DNA of 64,000 nucleotides, from contig NZ_BAABGM010000016.1 of the NCBI RefSeq assembly GCF_039541575.1, forward strand, positions 1 through 64,000. The letters are read 5' to 3'. Source of the stretch: Fodinibacter luteus. GTDB taxonomy: Bacteria; Actinomycetota; Actinomycetes; Actinomycetales; Dermatophilaceae. Positions 16,953 through 25,741 of this stretch are shown in pieces (positions within the stretch are counted from its first letter, which is position 1; every line of letters starts with the position of its first letter). The position numbers were made by a program, and so were the translations under genes. The notes beneath the pieces are model-generated. The model ran no database searches and was not told where the DNA came from. It saw only the letters and a list, made by a program, of their open reading frames with translations.

Positions 16953-18398
16953 TCAGCCGCGGTCGATCTGCATGACGACGGCCTTGGGCTCGGTGAAGAA
17001 CTCCCGCGAGAAGTTGCCGCCCTCGCGCCCGACGCCCGAGTCCCCGACGCCGCCGAACGGGGTGCGCAGGTCGCGGATGAAGAAGCAGTTGACCCACACC
17101 GTGCCGGCCCGCAGCCTGGAAGCGACCCGGTGGGCGCGCGAGAGGTTCTCGGTGAAGAGCATCGCGTTGAGGCCGTAGCGGGTGTCGTTGGCCAGGTGCA
17201 CGGCCTCCTCCTCGGTGTCGAAGGAGTTGACGACGCAGACCGGCCCGAAGATCTCCTCGCAGTACGGGGCGGCGTCGAGCGCCAAGCCGTCGATGATCGT
17301 CGGGCGCACGACCCAGGAGCCGTCGTCGGCCACGCCACCGGTGTGGATCGTCCCGCCGAGCGCCTTGGCGCCCTCGACGTAGGAGACGACCTTGTCGAAG
17401 TGCCGCTTGCTCGCGAGCGAGGAGAACTTCGTCGCCGGGTCGAAGGGGTCGCCGATCGTGAGCGCCTCGGCGGCCTCGACGAACCGGGCCATGAAGGAGT
17501 CGTAGAGGGAGGAGTGGACGAACAGCCGCGAGCCGGCGAGGCAGATCTGCCCGGCGTTGCGGAAGATCGCCTCGACCGCCCAGTACACGGCGTTGTCGAC
17601 GTCGGCGTCCTCGAAGACGATGTTCGCACCCTTGCCGCCGAGCTCGAGCGAGACCGGGGCGAGGTGGGTCGCCGCCGACGCCATGACGTGCTTGCCGGTC
17701 GTCGACGAGCCGGTGAAGGTGACCCGGTCGACCCGGTCGTCACCGGTGAGGGTCGCCCCCGCCGGGGCGCCGTACCCGTTGAGCACGTTGAGCACGCCGG
17801 GCGGGAAGCCGGCCTCGGCCGCGAGGCGCCCGAGCATCGTCACCGAGGCCGGGGTGTCCTCGCTCGGCTTGATGATGCACGTGTTGCCCCACGCGATCGC
17901 CGGGGCGATCTTCCACGACGCCATCATGAGCGGGAAGTTCCACGGGCTGATCGCCGCGACGACGCCGGCCGGGCCGAACTCGCTGTACGTGTGGTGGCCG
18001 GAGTCCATCGGGTAGACCTCACCGACGTGGTCGCGCTGGTGGTCGGCGAAGAACCGGAAGTTCCACACCGACCGGGCGACGTCGTGCTTGGCCTGCGCGA
18101 ACGGCTTGGCCATGTTCGTCGAGTCGAGGCGGGCGAGCTCGTCGGCGCGCTCCTCCATGAGGTCGGCGAGCCGGTGGATGGCCGCCGCCCGCTCGACGCG
18201 CCCCATCCGTGGCCAGGGCCCCTCGTCGAAGGCCCGCCGCGCGCTCTCGATGGCGCGCTCGGCGTCCTTCTCGGACCCCTCCGCCGCCTGGGCCCACACC
18301 TCGCGCGTCCAGGGGTTCCAGACGTCGAAGCGCTTGCCGTCGATCGACTCGACCTCCTCGTTGTCGATGATGTGGCCGAAGAACTGGATGTCGCTCAT
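16953..18398 (-). CDS. dmpC: 2-hydroxymuconic semialdehyde dehydrogenase
   Basis: A 481-residue NAD-dependent aldehyde dehydrogenase that oxidises 2-hydroxymuconic semialdehyde to 2-hydroxymuconate (4-oxalocrotonate, enol form) in the meta pathway. Family motifs are SPWNFPLMMASWKIAPA, FTGSSTTGKH, the general base Glu in SLELGGKGAN, and the catalytic Cys in RNAGQICLAGSRL. The ATG at 18398 is preferred because AAGGTG precedes it. The frame upstream is a Pro/Arg-rich stretch without conservation. It is the last gene of the lower-pathway operon (hydratase, acetaldehyde dehydrogenase, aldolase, decarboxylase, tautomerase, this gene) and lies 100 nt after the tautomerase. Confidence 0.93.
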   Translation of the reverse strand: MSDIQFFGHIIDNEEVESIDGKRFDVWNPWTREVWAQAAEGSEKDAERAIESARRAFDEGPWPRMGRVERAAAIHRLADLMEERADELARLDSTNMAKPFAQAKHDVARSVWNFRFFADHQRDHVGEVYPMDSGHHTYSEFGPAGVVAAISPWNFPLMMASWKIAPAIAWGNTCIIKPSEDTPASVTMLGRLAAEAGFPPGVLNVLNGYGAPAGATLTGDDRVDRVTFTGSSTTGKHVMASAATHLAPVSLELGGKGANIVFEDADVDNAVYWAVEAIFRNAGQICLAGSRLFVHSSLYDSFMARFVEAAEALTIGDPFDPATKFSSLASKRHFDKVVSYVEGAKALGGTIHTGGVADDGSWVVRPTIIDGLALDAAPYCEEIFGPVCVVNSFDTEEEAVHLANDTRYGLNAMLFTENLSRAHRVASRLRAGTVWVNCFFIRDLRTPFGGVGDSGVGREGGNFSREFFTEPKAVVMQIDRG

Positions 18399-18498
18399 GT
18401 CGTTCACCTTCTGCGGTGGGGTTCGCCCGGATGCCGGGTCTCGGGTTCGGGTGCCGCGGTCGGAGCCGCGGTGGGGTGCCGCGGTCGGATGCCGTGGC

Positions 18499-18708
18499 TC
18501 AGGCTCGGGGGTCCGGATCACCCCGGCGCTCGGCGATCGTGACGTCGCCGGCGGCGAAGTGCGTCGTCGGCACCTCGCGCACGACGACGCGCACGCTCTC
18601 GACGGGGGCGCCGACGGTGTCGACGGCCGCCTGCGTCAGGGCGGAGATGAGGTCCCGCACCTGGGCGGGGGTGCGGCCCTCCACCATCGTCACCTCGATG
18701 TAGGGCAC
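18499..18708 (-). CDS. dmpI: 4-oxalocrotonate tautomerase
   Basis: A small enzyme of 68 residues after removal of the initiator. The GTG start is followed by Pro, which becomes the catalytic N-terminal Pro1 (PYIEVTMVEGRTPAQVRDLI). The family's Arg residues follow. It interconverts enol and keto forms of 4-oxalocrotonate so that the decarboxylase can act. GGAGG stands 6 nt before the GTG, and the gene begins 1 nt after the decarboxylase stop. The longer open frame that extends upstream is rejected because it would bury Pro1. Confidence 0.93.
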   Translation of the reverse strand: MPYIEVTMVEGRTPAQVRDLISALTQAAVDTVGAPVESVRVVVREVPTTHFAAGDVTIAERRGDPDPRA

Positions 18709-18709
18709 C

Positions 18710-19516
18710 TCAGGCCTCCGGTCCGCCGTTGAGGAACACCGAGCCGAGGTTCGTGAAGTGCAGCGCCGTGCTCGACCCGGGAGGCGCGAACACGGCATCC
18801 GTCATGCCGCCGGTGAGCACGATCCACCCGGCCTCGATGGCGTGGCCGCGGCGGGCCAGGTCGTTGGCCGCGAGGGCGAGCGCCTCGCCCGGGTGGCCCT
18901 GGACGGCGGCCCCCGTCGCGGAGTCGACGACGACACCGTTCGTCTCGACGAGCACCGCCTCGAGGGCGAGGTCGAGCTCGGCCGGGGGCAGGCCGATCGG
19001 CCCGGTGACGAACGCCCCCGACGAGGCGTTGTCGGCCGAGACGTCCCCCGCGGTGAAGCGGAAGTCCTTGTAGCGGCTGTCGATGACCTCCGCGCCGCCC
19101 CACACCGTCTCGACGGCGCCCATCGCCTCGGCGCACGTGACGCCCGGGCCCTCGAGCCGGTCGCCCATGACGAAGACGATCTCCGGCTCGATGCGCGGGT
19201 GGATGAGCTTGCCCTGGGGCACGGGGTCGCCGACGGGCAGCACCATGGCGTCGGTGAGCCAGGCGACGAACGGGAAGTGCACGCCCATCCGCTCCTGCTT
19301 GGCCCGGCTCGTGAGCCCGAGCTTGACCCCGATGAGCTTCTCGCCGCGCTCGAGGCGTTTCTGCAGGTTGAGGTCCTGGATCTCGTAGCCGGTGTCGAGG
19401 TCGAGGCCGGGCCAGTCGTCCGTGAACGGCTCGCGCTCGCGGCGCTCGTCCTCGCAGGCGAGCAGCTCGGCGGCGACGGACGCGACGTCCCAGCCGCCCG
19501 GGGGCGGGCCGGCCAT
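18710..19516 (-). CDS. dmpH: 4-oxalocrotonate decarboxylase
   Basis: A 268-residue member of the hydratase/decarboxylase family (FAH-like). Motifs such as GVKLGLTSRAKQ, the metal-binding HPRIEPEIVFV, and DNASSGAFVTG are visible. It converts 2-oxo-hex-3-enedioate to 2-oxopent-4-enoate with Mg2+ and usually forms a complex with the hydratase DmpE, its paralogue encoded four genes upstream. The ATG overlaps the aldolase stop by one base (TGATG). The long open frame continuing upstream is antisense noise inside the aldolase gene. Assignment as decarboxylase rather than hydratase rests on gene order next to the tautomerase. Confidence 0.9.
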   Translation of the reverse strand: MAGPPPGGWDVASVAAELLACEDERREREPFTDDWPGLDLDTGYEIQDLNLQKRLERGEKLIGVKLGLTSRAKQERMGVHFPFVAWLTDAMVLPVGDPVPQGKLIHPRIEPEIVFVMGDRLEGPGVTCAEAMGAVETVWGGAEVIDSRYKDFRFTAGDVSADNASSGAFVTGPIGLPPAELDLALEAVLVETNGVVVDSATGAAVQGHPGEALALAANDLARRGHAIEAGWIVLTGGMTDAVFAPPGSSTALHFTNLGSVFLNGGPEA

Positions 19517-20664
19517 CAGCGCACCCCCATGCCGGCGAGGTCGCCGAGGTCGACGAGGTTGCGGCGCTCCTCGGCGAGCTGGAGGGCGATGTCGATGATC
19601 ATGTCCTCCTGGCCGCCGACGTAGCCGTACTCGCCGACCTTCTGAAGGATCTCGTGGGCCGGCACGTCGTAGCGCTCGGCGGCCCGCTCGGCGTGGAGGA
19701 GGAACGAGCTGTACACCCCGGCGTAGCCCTGGGTGATGGACGCGCGGTCCATCCACGGCAGGCGGGGGATGAACGGTCGCACGACGTCCTCGGCGGCCGA
19801 GAGCACCTCGCCGAGGTCGACGCCGGTGCGGATGCCCATCCGCTCGAAGGTCGCGGCGAGCACCTCGGTCGGGCTGTTGCCGGCACCGGCACCGAGGGCG
19901 CACAGCGCGCCGTCGATCTGGAGCGCGCCGGCCTGGTAGGCGAGCACCGAGTTGGCGATGCCGAGGCTGAGGTTCTGGTGACCGTGGAAGCCGACCTGCG
20001 CCTCCGCGCCGATCTCGTCGATGACGGCCTTGATCCGCTCCTGCGCGTCGGACAGCACGAGGGCGCCCGCGGAGTCGACGACGTACACGCACTGCGCCCC
20101 GGCGTCGACCATGATCCGGGCCTGCTCGGCGAGCTTCTCCGGCGACGCCTTGTGACTGAGCATGAGGAACCCGACGGTCTCCATCCCGAGCGCGCGCGCC
20201 GCCCCGAAGTGCTGGATCGACACGTCGGCCTCGGTGCAGTGCGTCGCGATCCGGGCCACCGAGGCGCCGGCCGCGTGGGCGCTCTTCAGCTCGTGCACCG
20301 TGCCGAGGCCGGGGAGCATGAGGATCGCGATCTTCGCCTGGGTCGCCTCCTCGACGGCCGCCGCGATGAGCTTCATCTCGTCGACCTTGGAGAACCCGTA
20401 GTTGAAGCTCGAGCCCCCGAGGCCGTCGCCGTGCGAGACCTCGATGACCTGCACACCGGCCGCGTCGAGGGCGTGCACGACGCCGCGCACCTGCTCCTCG
20501 GTGAACTGGTGCTGCATGGCGTGCGAGCCGTCGCGCAGCGTCGAGTCGGTGATCCGCAGGTCGCGCTCACCACCGGCGGCCGGCGTGTTCGCGAGCACCT
20601 CGGACTCGGTCACCTCGTCGGTGACGACGGGGGCGTCCTCGGGGCGGATGGTCATGTCACCCAT
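19516..20664 (-). CDS. dmpG: 4-hydroxy-2-oxovalerate aldolase
   Basis: A DRE-TIM metallolyase of 382 residues that splits 4-hydroxy-2-oxovalerate into pyruvate and acetaldehyde. The signature DSTLRDGSHAMQHQF (metal-binding Asp, Arg of the D-x-x-R-D-G motif) and GFHGHQNLSLGIANS (the two metal His) are present. The C-terminal communication domain for acetaldehyde channelling follows. An N-terminal extension of about 35 residues precedes the barrel. The ATG at 20664 has AGGAG 6-7 nt upstream and starts 1 nt after the acetaldehyde dehydrogenase stop, consistent with the known DmpFG channelling complex. Confidence 0.95.
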   Translation of the reverse strand: MGDMTIRPEDAPVVTDEVTESEVLANTPAAGGERDLRITDSTLRDGSHAMQHQFTEEQVRGVVHALDAAGVQVIEVSHGDGLGGSSFNYGFSKVDEMKLIAAAVEEATQAKIAILMLPGLGTVHELKSAHAAGASVARIATHCTEADVSIQHFGAARALGMETVGFLMLSHKASPEKLAEQARIMVDAGAQCVYVVDSAGALVLSDAQERIKAVIDEIGAEAQVGFHGHQNLSLGIANSVLAYQAGALQIDGALCALGAGAGNSPTEVLAATFERMGIRTGVDLGEVLSAAEDVVRPFIPRLPWMDRASITQGYAGVYSSFLLHAERAAERYDVPAHEILQKVGEYGYVGGQEDMIIDIALQLAEERRNLVDLGDLAGMGVR

Positions 20665-20665
20665 G

Positions 20666-21700
20666 TCAGACTCCTGCCTTCTGGGCGGTGGTGGTGCCGT
20701 CGGCGGTGGCGTCGGAGCCGACGAGCGGGTCGGGGACGTCGCCGAGGTCGCTCGAGGACTTCCACGTCGAGGCGACGCCGAGGCGGTGGGCGACCATGAT
20801 GTCGCCGACCCGCGCGGCCGCCGCGGTGATGATGTCGAGGTTGCCGGCGTAGTCCGGCAGGTAGTCGCCGCGGCCCTTGACCTCGATCGGGACGAAGACG
20901 CGGGCCATGCCCTGCCACAGGTCGCGGGCGTGGTCGAACTGCGGCTCGGCGCGCAGGTGGTAGCCCGGCACGTAGTCCTGCACCTGCTTGACCATCGCGT
21001 GGATCGACTCGAGGATGCGGTCCTGGAGCTCACCGGGCTCGCCCGCCTCGGCGGGGACCGCGCAGAACACCGAGTTGCGCATCATGAGCGGCGGCTCGAC
21101 GGGGTTGAGGATGATGATCGCCTTGCCCCGGTCGGCGCCGCCGACGACCTCGAGGGCCGCGGCGGTCGTCTCGGTGAACTCGTCGATGTTCGCGCGGGTG
21201 CCGGGGCCCGCCGACTTGCTCGAGATCGACGCGACGATCTCGGCGTACGGCACGGGCACGACGGACGAGACGGCCTTGACCATCGGCGTCGTCGCCTGAC
21301 CGCCGCAGGTGATCATGTTGACGTTCGTCGCGTCGAGGTTGAAGTCGAGGTTGACCGGGGGGCACAGGTACGGGCCGACCGCCGCGGGCGTGAGGTCGAC
21401 GGCGAGGATGCCGGCCTCGGCGTAGCGCGGGGCGTTCGCCTCGTGCGCCTTGGCCGAGGTGCACTCGAAGACGATGTCGGGCAGCTCGTCCTGGGCGAGG
21501 AGCCAGTCGACGCCCTCGTGGCTGGCCTCGAGCCCGAGCGACTTCGCGCGGCGCAGGCCGTCGGATGCCGGGTCGACGCCGATCATGAAGCGCGGGTCGA
21601 GCACGTCGCTGCGGCGCATGAGCTTGAACATCAGGTCGGTGCCGATGTTGCCGGGGCCGACGATGGCGGCGGTGCCCTTGGTCCTGGTGGGTGTGGACAT
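20666..21700 (-). CDS. dmpF: Acetaldehyde dehydrogenase (acetylating)
   Basis: A 344-residue enzyme that converts acetaldehyde, CoA and NAD+ to acetyl-CoA inside the complex with the aldolase. The N-terminal Rossmann segment is AAIVGPGNIGTDLMFKLMRRS. The catalytic Cys is in VNMITCGGQATTPMV, and NPVEPPLMMRNSVF is typical of the family. The start ATG is preceded by GAGGAG. The gene lies 23 nt downstream of the hydratase gene and 1 nt before the aldolase. Length and motifs are normal. Confidence 0.95.
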   Translation of the reverse strand: MSTPTRTKGTAAIVGPGNIGTDLMFKLMRRSDVLDPRFMIGVDPASDGLRRAKSLGLEASHEGVDWLLAQDELPDIVFECTSAKAHEANAPRYAEAGILAVDLTPAAVGPYLCPPVNLDFNLDATNVNMITCGGQATTPMVKAVSSVVPVPYAEIVASISSKSAGPGTRANIDEFTETTAAALEVVGGADRGKAIIILNPVEPPLMMRNSVFCAVPAEAGEPGELQDRILESIHAMVKQVQDYVPGYHLRAEPQFDHARDLWQGMARVFVPIEVKGRGDYLPDYAGNLDIITAAAARVGDIMVAHRLGVASTWKSSSDLGDVPDPLVGSDATADGTTTAQKAGV

Positions 21701-21723
21701 GGCGCTCCTCAGGCGGTGGGGGT

Positions 21724-22506
21724 TCAGGCGAAACGGGCGGTGACGCTGCCGAGCCCGGCGAACGTCGCGGTGAAGGTGTCGCCGGCGGCGACGGGGGACA
21801 TCGCGCACACGGCGCCCGGGAGGACGACGTGGCCGGCCTCGAGGGTGATGCCGCGCGCGCCGACGGTGTTGGCGAGCCAGACGAGGGAGTTGAGCGGCGA
21901 GCCGAGCACCGCGCCGCCCGCGCCGGTGCCGACGACCTGGCCGTTGCGGTGGAACGTCGCGCCGGCGAGGCGCAGGTCGACGGCGCCGACGTCGGTGGGG
22001 GTCGAACCGAGCACGACGGCGCCCGAGCTCGCGTTGTCGGCGATCGTGTCGAACAGGCCGATCTTCCAGTCCCGGATCCGGCTGTCGACGATCTCGAGGG
22101 CCGGCAGGACGAAGTCGACGGCGCGCAGCGCCTCGTGCACGGTGACGCCGGGGCCCTTGAGGGGCTTCTTGAGCACGAAGGCGACCTCGGGCTCGACCCT
22201 CGGCTGGAGGAAGGCGTCGGTCGGGATCGGCATGTGCTCGAGGTGGAAGAAGTCGTCGAGCAGGTGGCCGTAGTCGGGCTCGCTCACGCCGAGCAGCTTC
22301 TGCATCGCCGCGCTCGTCAGGCCGACCTTGTGGCCCTGCACGGTGCGCCCGGCGGCGAGGCGCTGCTCGATCTGGAGCAGCTGGATCGCGTAGGCGTCCT
22401 CGAGGGTCATGCCCTCGTGGGTCGCGGTGAGCGGCTCGAGCGGCTCCTTGGAGTCGTAGGCCGCGAGCAGCCGACCGGCGACCTGCGTGCGGGTCTCGTG
22501 GTCCAC
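21724..22506 (-). CDS. dmpE: 2-oxopent-4-enoate (2-hydroxypenta-2,4-dienoate) hydratase
   Basis: A 260-residue hydratase that adds water to 2-oxopent-4-enoate, giving 4-hydroxy-2-oxovalerate. It shares the HKVGLTSAAMQ, QPRVEPEVAFVL and DNASSGAVVLG blocks with the decarboxylase paralogue. The GTG is preceded by GAAGGA. It is the first gene of the lower-pathway operon. About 95 nt upstream lies the inverted repeat CGTTCC-N7-GGAACG, which I take to be the operator of a local IclR regulator. Confidence 0.93.
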   Translation of the reverse strand: MDHETRTQVAGRLLAAYDSKEPLEPLTATHEGMTLEDAYAIQLLQIEQRLAAGRTVQGHKVGLTSAAMQKLLGVSEPDYGHLLDDFFHLEHMPIPTDAFLQPRVEPEVAFVLKKPLKGPGVTVHEALRAVDFVLPALEIVDSRIRDWKIGLFDTIADNASSGAVVLGSTPTDVGAVDLRLAGATFHRNGQVVGTGAGGAVLGSPLNSLVWLANTVGARGITLEAGHVVLPGAVCAMSPVAAGDTFTATFAGLGSVTARFA

Positions 22507-22600
22507 GGGGTGTCCTTCCTCAGGGGCTGCGCGCCCCCGGGCGGGGACGCGCCGGCGCCGACCCCCTCGACGGTACGGATGTCCGGGGTGGTGGCGCCCG

Positions 22601-22625
22601 CCACGTTCCGCTCCCGGGAACGTGG
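22601..22625. promoter_or_regulatory. Putative IclR operator upstream of the lower meta-pathway operon
   Basis: CCACGTTCC (22601-22609) and GGAACGTGG (22617-22625) form a perfect 9-bp inverted repeat with a 7-nt spacer. The core CGTTCC-N7-GGAACG is also found between the two iclR genes and upstream of the ferredoxin/dioxygenase operon. Confidence 0.7.
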
Positions 22626-22717
22626 GAAGGCGCCGGTCGGGCGGAGGTGGACGGCATCCGCCGTCGGGCGCAGGTGTGCGGACGGCATCCGGCGTCGGGT
22701 GCCGGCGTACCGGTCGG

Positions 22718-23527
22718 TCAGCCCGCGTGCGCCCGGGTGATCCGGCGGCTCGCGGCGAGGAGCACGGGCACGAGCCGGTCGACCCGCGGCTCGATGACCT
22801 CGGTGGGGCCGAAGACCGACACCGAGGCGACGGCCTGGCGACGGTGCATGACGGGGACGGCCACCGACGAGGCGCCGTCGAAGGACTCGCTGTGCGACAC
22901 GGCGTACCCGAGCCGGCGCACGTTCTCGAGGCAGCGGTCCCAGTCGGCCTCGGTGCGCACCGTCTTGCTCACCCGGGGCGGGAAGCCGGCGCGGCGGCGA
23001 GCCAGGTCGGCGTCGCGGTTCCAGGCGGAGATCGCCTTGCCGCTGCTCGCCGTGTGGGCGGGCAGTCGGCGGCCGAAGTGCCCGAGGATGCGCACGCCGT
23101 CGCTGTTCTCGATCCGCTCGACGAAGACGATGTCCGGCCCGTCGGGCACGGAGAGGTTGACGGTGAGGCCGGTCGCCATCGCGACCTGGCGCAGGAAGGG
23201 CAGCGCGGCGTGCCGCAGCTCGTTGCGGGCGAGGGCGAGCGAGCCGAGCTCGTAGACGTGGATGCCGAGGCGGTACTGGCCGCTGTGCTGGTCCTGCTCG
23301 ACGAAGCCGCGGCTGGCGAGGGTCTGCAGCAGCCGGTGGGCCGTGGACTTCGCGACGCCGAGGCGGCGGGCGATGTCGGAGACTCCGAGCTCACCGTCGG
23401 TCGCGAAGCACTCGAGGACGTCGAGGGCGCTGCCGACCGACTTGAGCGAGGAGCCGTGGGTCGCGATGCCCTGGGCTCGCTTCGGGGTGGTGGCGCACCA
23501 TGCGTGCTCCTGGGCGGCGATCGACAT
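22718..23527 (-). CDS. IclR-family transcriptional regulator (first of a divergent pair)
   Basis: A 269-residue regulator. The N-terminal winged helix reads SALDVLECFATDGELGVSDIARRLGVAKSTAHRLLQTL, about residues 32-69. The C-terminal effector domain contains the usual G-R-x-x-P-x-H segment (FGRRLPAHTASSGKA). It lies directly upstream of the lower-pathway operon and diverges from a second IclR gene. GGGAG precedes the ATG. An inverted repeat shared with both catabolic operons lies 68 nt upstream of its start, so autoregulation and control of phenol degradation are likely. Effector and sign of control are unknown. Confidence 0.9.
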   Translation of the reverse strand: MSIAAQEHAWCATTPKRAQGIATHGSSLKSVGSALDVLECFATDGELGVSDIARRLGVAKSTAHRLLQTLASRGFVEQDQHSGQYRLGIHVYELGSLALARNELRHAALPFLRQVAMATGLTVNLSVPDGPDIVFVERIENSDGVRILGHFGRRLPAHTASSGKAISAWNRDADLARRRAGFPPRVSKTVRTEADWDRCLENVRRLGYAVSHSESFDGASSVAVPVMHRRQAVASVSVFGPTEVIEPRVDRLVPVLLAASRRITRAHAG

Positions 23528-23594
23528 CCTGGGCTCCCTTGCCTCGTCCGATGGGGTGACACTGCCCGCCGCACCGTGGTTCGATCAACGAATG

Positions 23595-23613
23595 CGTTCC
23601 ACTGAGCGGAACG
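23595..23613. promoter_or_regulatory. Putative IclR operator between the divergent iclR genes
   Basis: CGTTCC, the spacer ACTGAGC, then GGAACG. It overlaps the first codons of the second iclR frame if its ATG at 23592 were used, which argues for the GTG at 23622 as the true start. The architecture matches the sites near 22.6 and 31.5 kb. Confidence 0.65.
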
Positions 23614-23621
23614 GTCCCCCC

Positions 23622-24368
23622 GTGACCCTGCTCGCACGCGCCGCGGCGATCGTCGGGGCGTTCGACGAGCACGCCCCGGTGCTCGGCCTCGCCGAGCTCG
23701 CGAGGCGCACCGGGCTGCCGAAGACGACGGTGCACCGGATCGTCGCCGAGCTCGTCGCGCTGCGGGTGCTCGAGCGGCAGGACGACGGGCCGTCGGGGGA
23801 GGGGTACCGGCTCGGCATGTGGCTCTTCGAGCGCGGTGAGCTCGTGCCGGCGCACCGGTCGCTGTCCGACGTGGCGCTGCCGGTCATGGAGGACCTGCGC
23901 GAGGCGACCCGCCAGCGCATCCACCTCGCCGTGCTCGAGGGGGTCGACGTCGTCTACGTCGAGATCCTCGGGACGAGCGGGGTCGACGTCGCCTCCCGCA
24001 CCGGGGGGCGCCTGCCGGCGCACGCGACGGGGGTCGGCAAGGCGATGCTCGCCTACAGCTCGGCGGCGACGGTGCGGGCGCGCGTCGAGGCCGGGCTGCC
24101 GCGGCTCACCCCCCGGACGATCTGCACGCCGGGGGCCCTGACCCAGGAGCTGCGCAAGATCCGCACCGTGGGCATGGCCCTCGACCTCGAGGAGTCGCAC
24201 CTCGGCGTCTCGTGCGTCGCGGCCCCGGTGTTCGGGGCCGACCACAAGGTGCGCGCCGGGCTGTCGGTGACCGGGACGACCCGCACGATGGACCCCGGCA
24301 CGCTCGGCCCGGCGGTGCGCACCGCGGCGTTCACCCTGAGCCGGGCGCTGCGCGACTCCGGCCTCTGA
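23622..24368 (+). CDS. IclR-family transcriptional regulator (second of a divergent pair)
   Basis: About 248 residues. The winged helix is LARAAAIVGAFDEHAPVLGLAELARRTGLPKTTVHRIVAEL in outline, followed by an effector domain with GGRLPAHATGVGKAMLAY. It is the only plus-strand gene of the accessory block and is transcribed away from the first IclR gene. I choose GTG 23622 because the candidate operator covers the alternative ATG at 23592; neither start has a strong ribosome-binding site. Two dissimilar IclR proteins beside one pathway may respond to different intermediates, or one may control genes elsewhere. It ends before a long palindromic terminator. Confidence 0.88.
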   Translation: MTLLARAAAIVGAFDEHAPVLGLAELARRTGLPKTTVHRIVAELVALRVLERQDDGPSGEGYRLGMWLFERGELVPAHRSLSDVALPVMEDLREATRQRIHLAVLEGVDVVYVEILGTSGVDVASRTGGRLPAHATGVGKAMLAYSSAATVRARVEAGLPRLTPRTICTPGALTQELRKIRTVGMALDLEESHLGVSCVAAPVFGADHKVRAGLSVTGTTRTMDPGTLGPAVRTAAFTLSRALRDSGL

Positions 24369-24443
24369 CCCTCGCCCGGCATCCGGCGTGAGAGCGGGGG
24401 GTGGCTGCCCCGGCGACACGTCCGCCCTCGTCAGGCCTCGACT

Positions 24444-24507
24444 TCGTGCGGTTTACACACGGTTCTCGCACGTCCGGGCCGGTGAGAACCGTGCGTAAAC
24501 CGCACGA
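24444..24507. terminator. Bidirectional terminator, 24-bp inverted repeat
   Basis: Two 24-base arms (24444-24467 and 24484-24507) are complementary except for one position, with a 16-nt loop. They lie between the convergent iclR gene and phenol hydroxylase reductase gene. The right arm ends in CGCACGAGGTCGG, also found at 8546-8558. Several GGATGCCG octamers follow up to the reductase stop. Confidence 0.8.
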
Positions 24508-24593
24508 GGTCGGATGCCGCGGGGTGGGTCAGCGCCCGGCGCCCGGATGCCGGGGGGCGGGTCCGCGCCCGGCGCCCGGATGCCGGGGGCGGG

Positions 24594-25697
24594 TCAGCGC
24601 TTGATGAGGGGGGAGTTCACGCCGCCGGCCTTGTCGCCCTCGTTGAAGAACTCCTCGCGGTAGATGTCGCGGGGGAAGAGGCGCTTGCTCATCAGGGTCT
24701 TCAGCGCGGCCTCGACCATGAGCGGAGGGCCGCACAGGTAGCCCTTGCACCCGGAGAGCGAGGCGTGGTCCGCCGCGAGGACGTCGGTGACCATCCCGTA
24801 GGCATAGGCGTCGGGGTCGTCGCCGGACGCGGCCACGTCCTCGGCCGTCTCCTCGGACAGGCACGGGCGGTAGGTGAACTGGTCGTACTCCGCGGCCAGG
24901 CGGCGGAAGACGTCGACGTCGTACAGCCACTCGCGCGACCGCCCGCCCTGGTAGAGCGTCATCTCGCCCTCGTAGCTGCCGTTCTCCAGGCCGTGCCGGA
25001 GCATCGACTTGATCGGGGCGAGGCCGGTGCCGCCCGCCACCATGATCGTGTGGTTGTCCTGGCCGGTGTGGAGGACGAACCGGCCGTACGGCCCGGACAT
25101 GGGGATCTGGTCGCCAACGGCGAGGGTCCTGAACACCCACCCGTCCGTGCCGCGCCCGCCGGGGACCTTGCGGACGTGGAACTCCAGGGTCCGCGGCTGC
25201 GACGGCGGTGAGGCGATCGACCACGTGCGGTCGACGCTCCCCGCCGACCCGTCGGCGGCGGCGGGAACGGTGAACTTCATGTACTGGCCGGCGTTGAACG
25301 CCATGTCCCGGTCGAGCTCGACGACGAGGCGCACGGTGTCGCGGGCGACCTCGTCGAGCGACACGAGGGTGCCGACGAAGTCCTCGACGGAGTGCATCTC
25401 GATGTCCTCGTCGACGTCGATGTCGGCCTCGATCGTCACGTCGCTGCGCGGCGTCGCGCAGCACGTGAGCAGCTTGCCCTCGTCCCGCTCGAACTCCATG
25501 AGGGCGAACGTGCTCGCCTCGCCGTGGTCGACGTCACCGTCGACGATGTCGCACTTGCACGTCGCACAGGTGCCGTGGGTGCACGAGTGCGGAAGCCACA
25601 CGCCGGCGCGCAGGCAGGCGTCCAGGATGGGCTGGTCCTCGCGGCAGACGACCTGGCGGCCGAGGGGCTCGATGGTCACGACAAAGGACTCAGGCAT
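24594..25697 (-). CDS. dmpP: Phenol hydroxylase reductase component (P5)
   Basis: A 367-residue electron-transfer protein carrying electrons from NAD(P)H via FAD and a [2Fe-2S] cluster to the oxygenase. The N-terminal plant-type ferredoxin has Cys39, Cys44, Cys47 and Cys79. The FAD-binding RTWSIASPP and the NAD-binding GGTGLAPIKSM and CGPP segments follow. It is the last gene of the upper operon and is separated from the P4 gene by 95 nt that contain a very stable hairpin, so its expression may be lower than that of the oxygenase. Length is typical (about 350). Confidence 0.95.
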   Translation of the reverse strand: MPESFVVTIEPLGRQVVCREDQPILDACLRAGVWLPHSCTHGTCATCKCDIVDGDVDHGEASTFALMEFERDEGKLLTCCATPRSDVTIEADIDVDEDIEMHSVEDFVGTLVSLDEVARDTVRLVVELDRDMAFNAGQYMKFTVPAAADGSAGSVDRTWSIASPPSQPRTLEFHVRKVPGGRGTDGWVFRTLAVGDQIPMSGPYGRFVLHTGQDNHTIMVAGGTGLAPIKSMLRHGLENGSYEGEMTLYQGGRSREWLYDVDVFRRLAAEYDQFTYRPCLSEETAEDVAASGDDPDAYAYGMVTDVLAADHASLSGCKGYLCGPPLMVEAALKTLMSKRLFPRDIYREEFFNEGDKAGGVNSPLIKR

Positions 25698-25741
25698 CAG
25701 GTGTCACTTCCTGGTGGGTCTGTGGAGGGGGGAGGAGACGA

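Noticed and set aside
16898..16960. CRISPR-like repeat array
   Set aside because: Only two and a half 23-bp units in direct tandem without spacers; no cas genes in the window.
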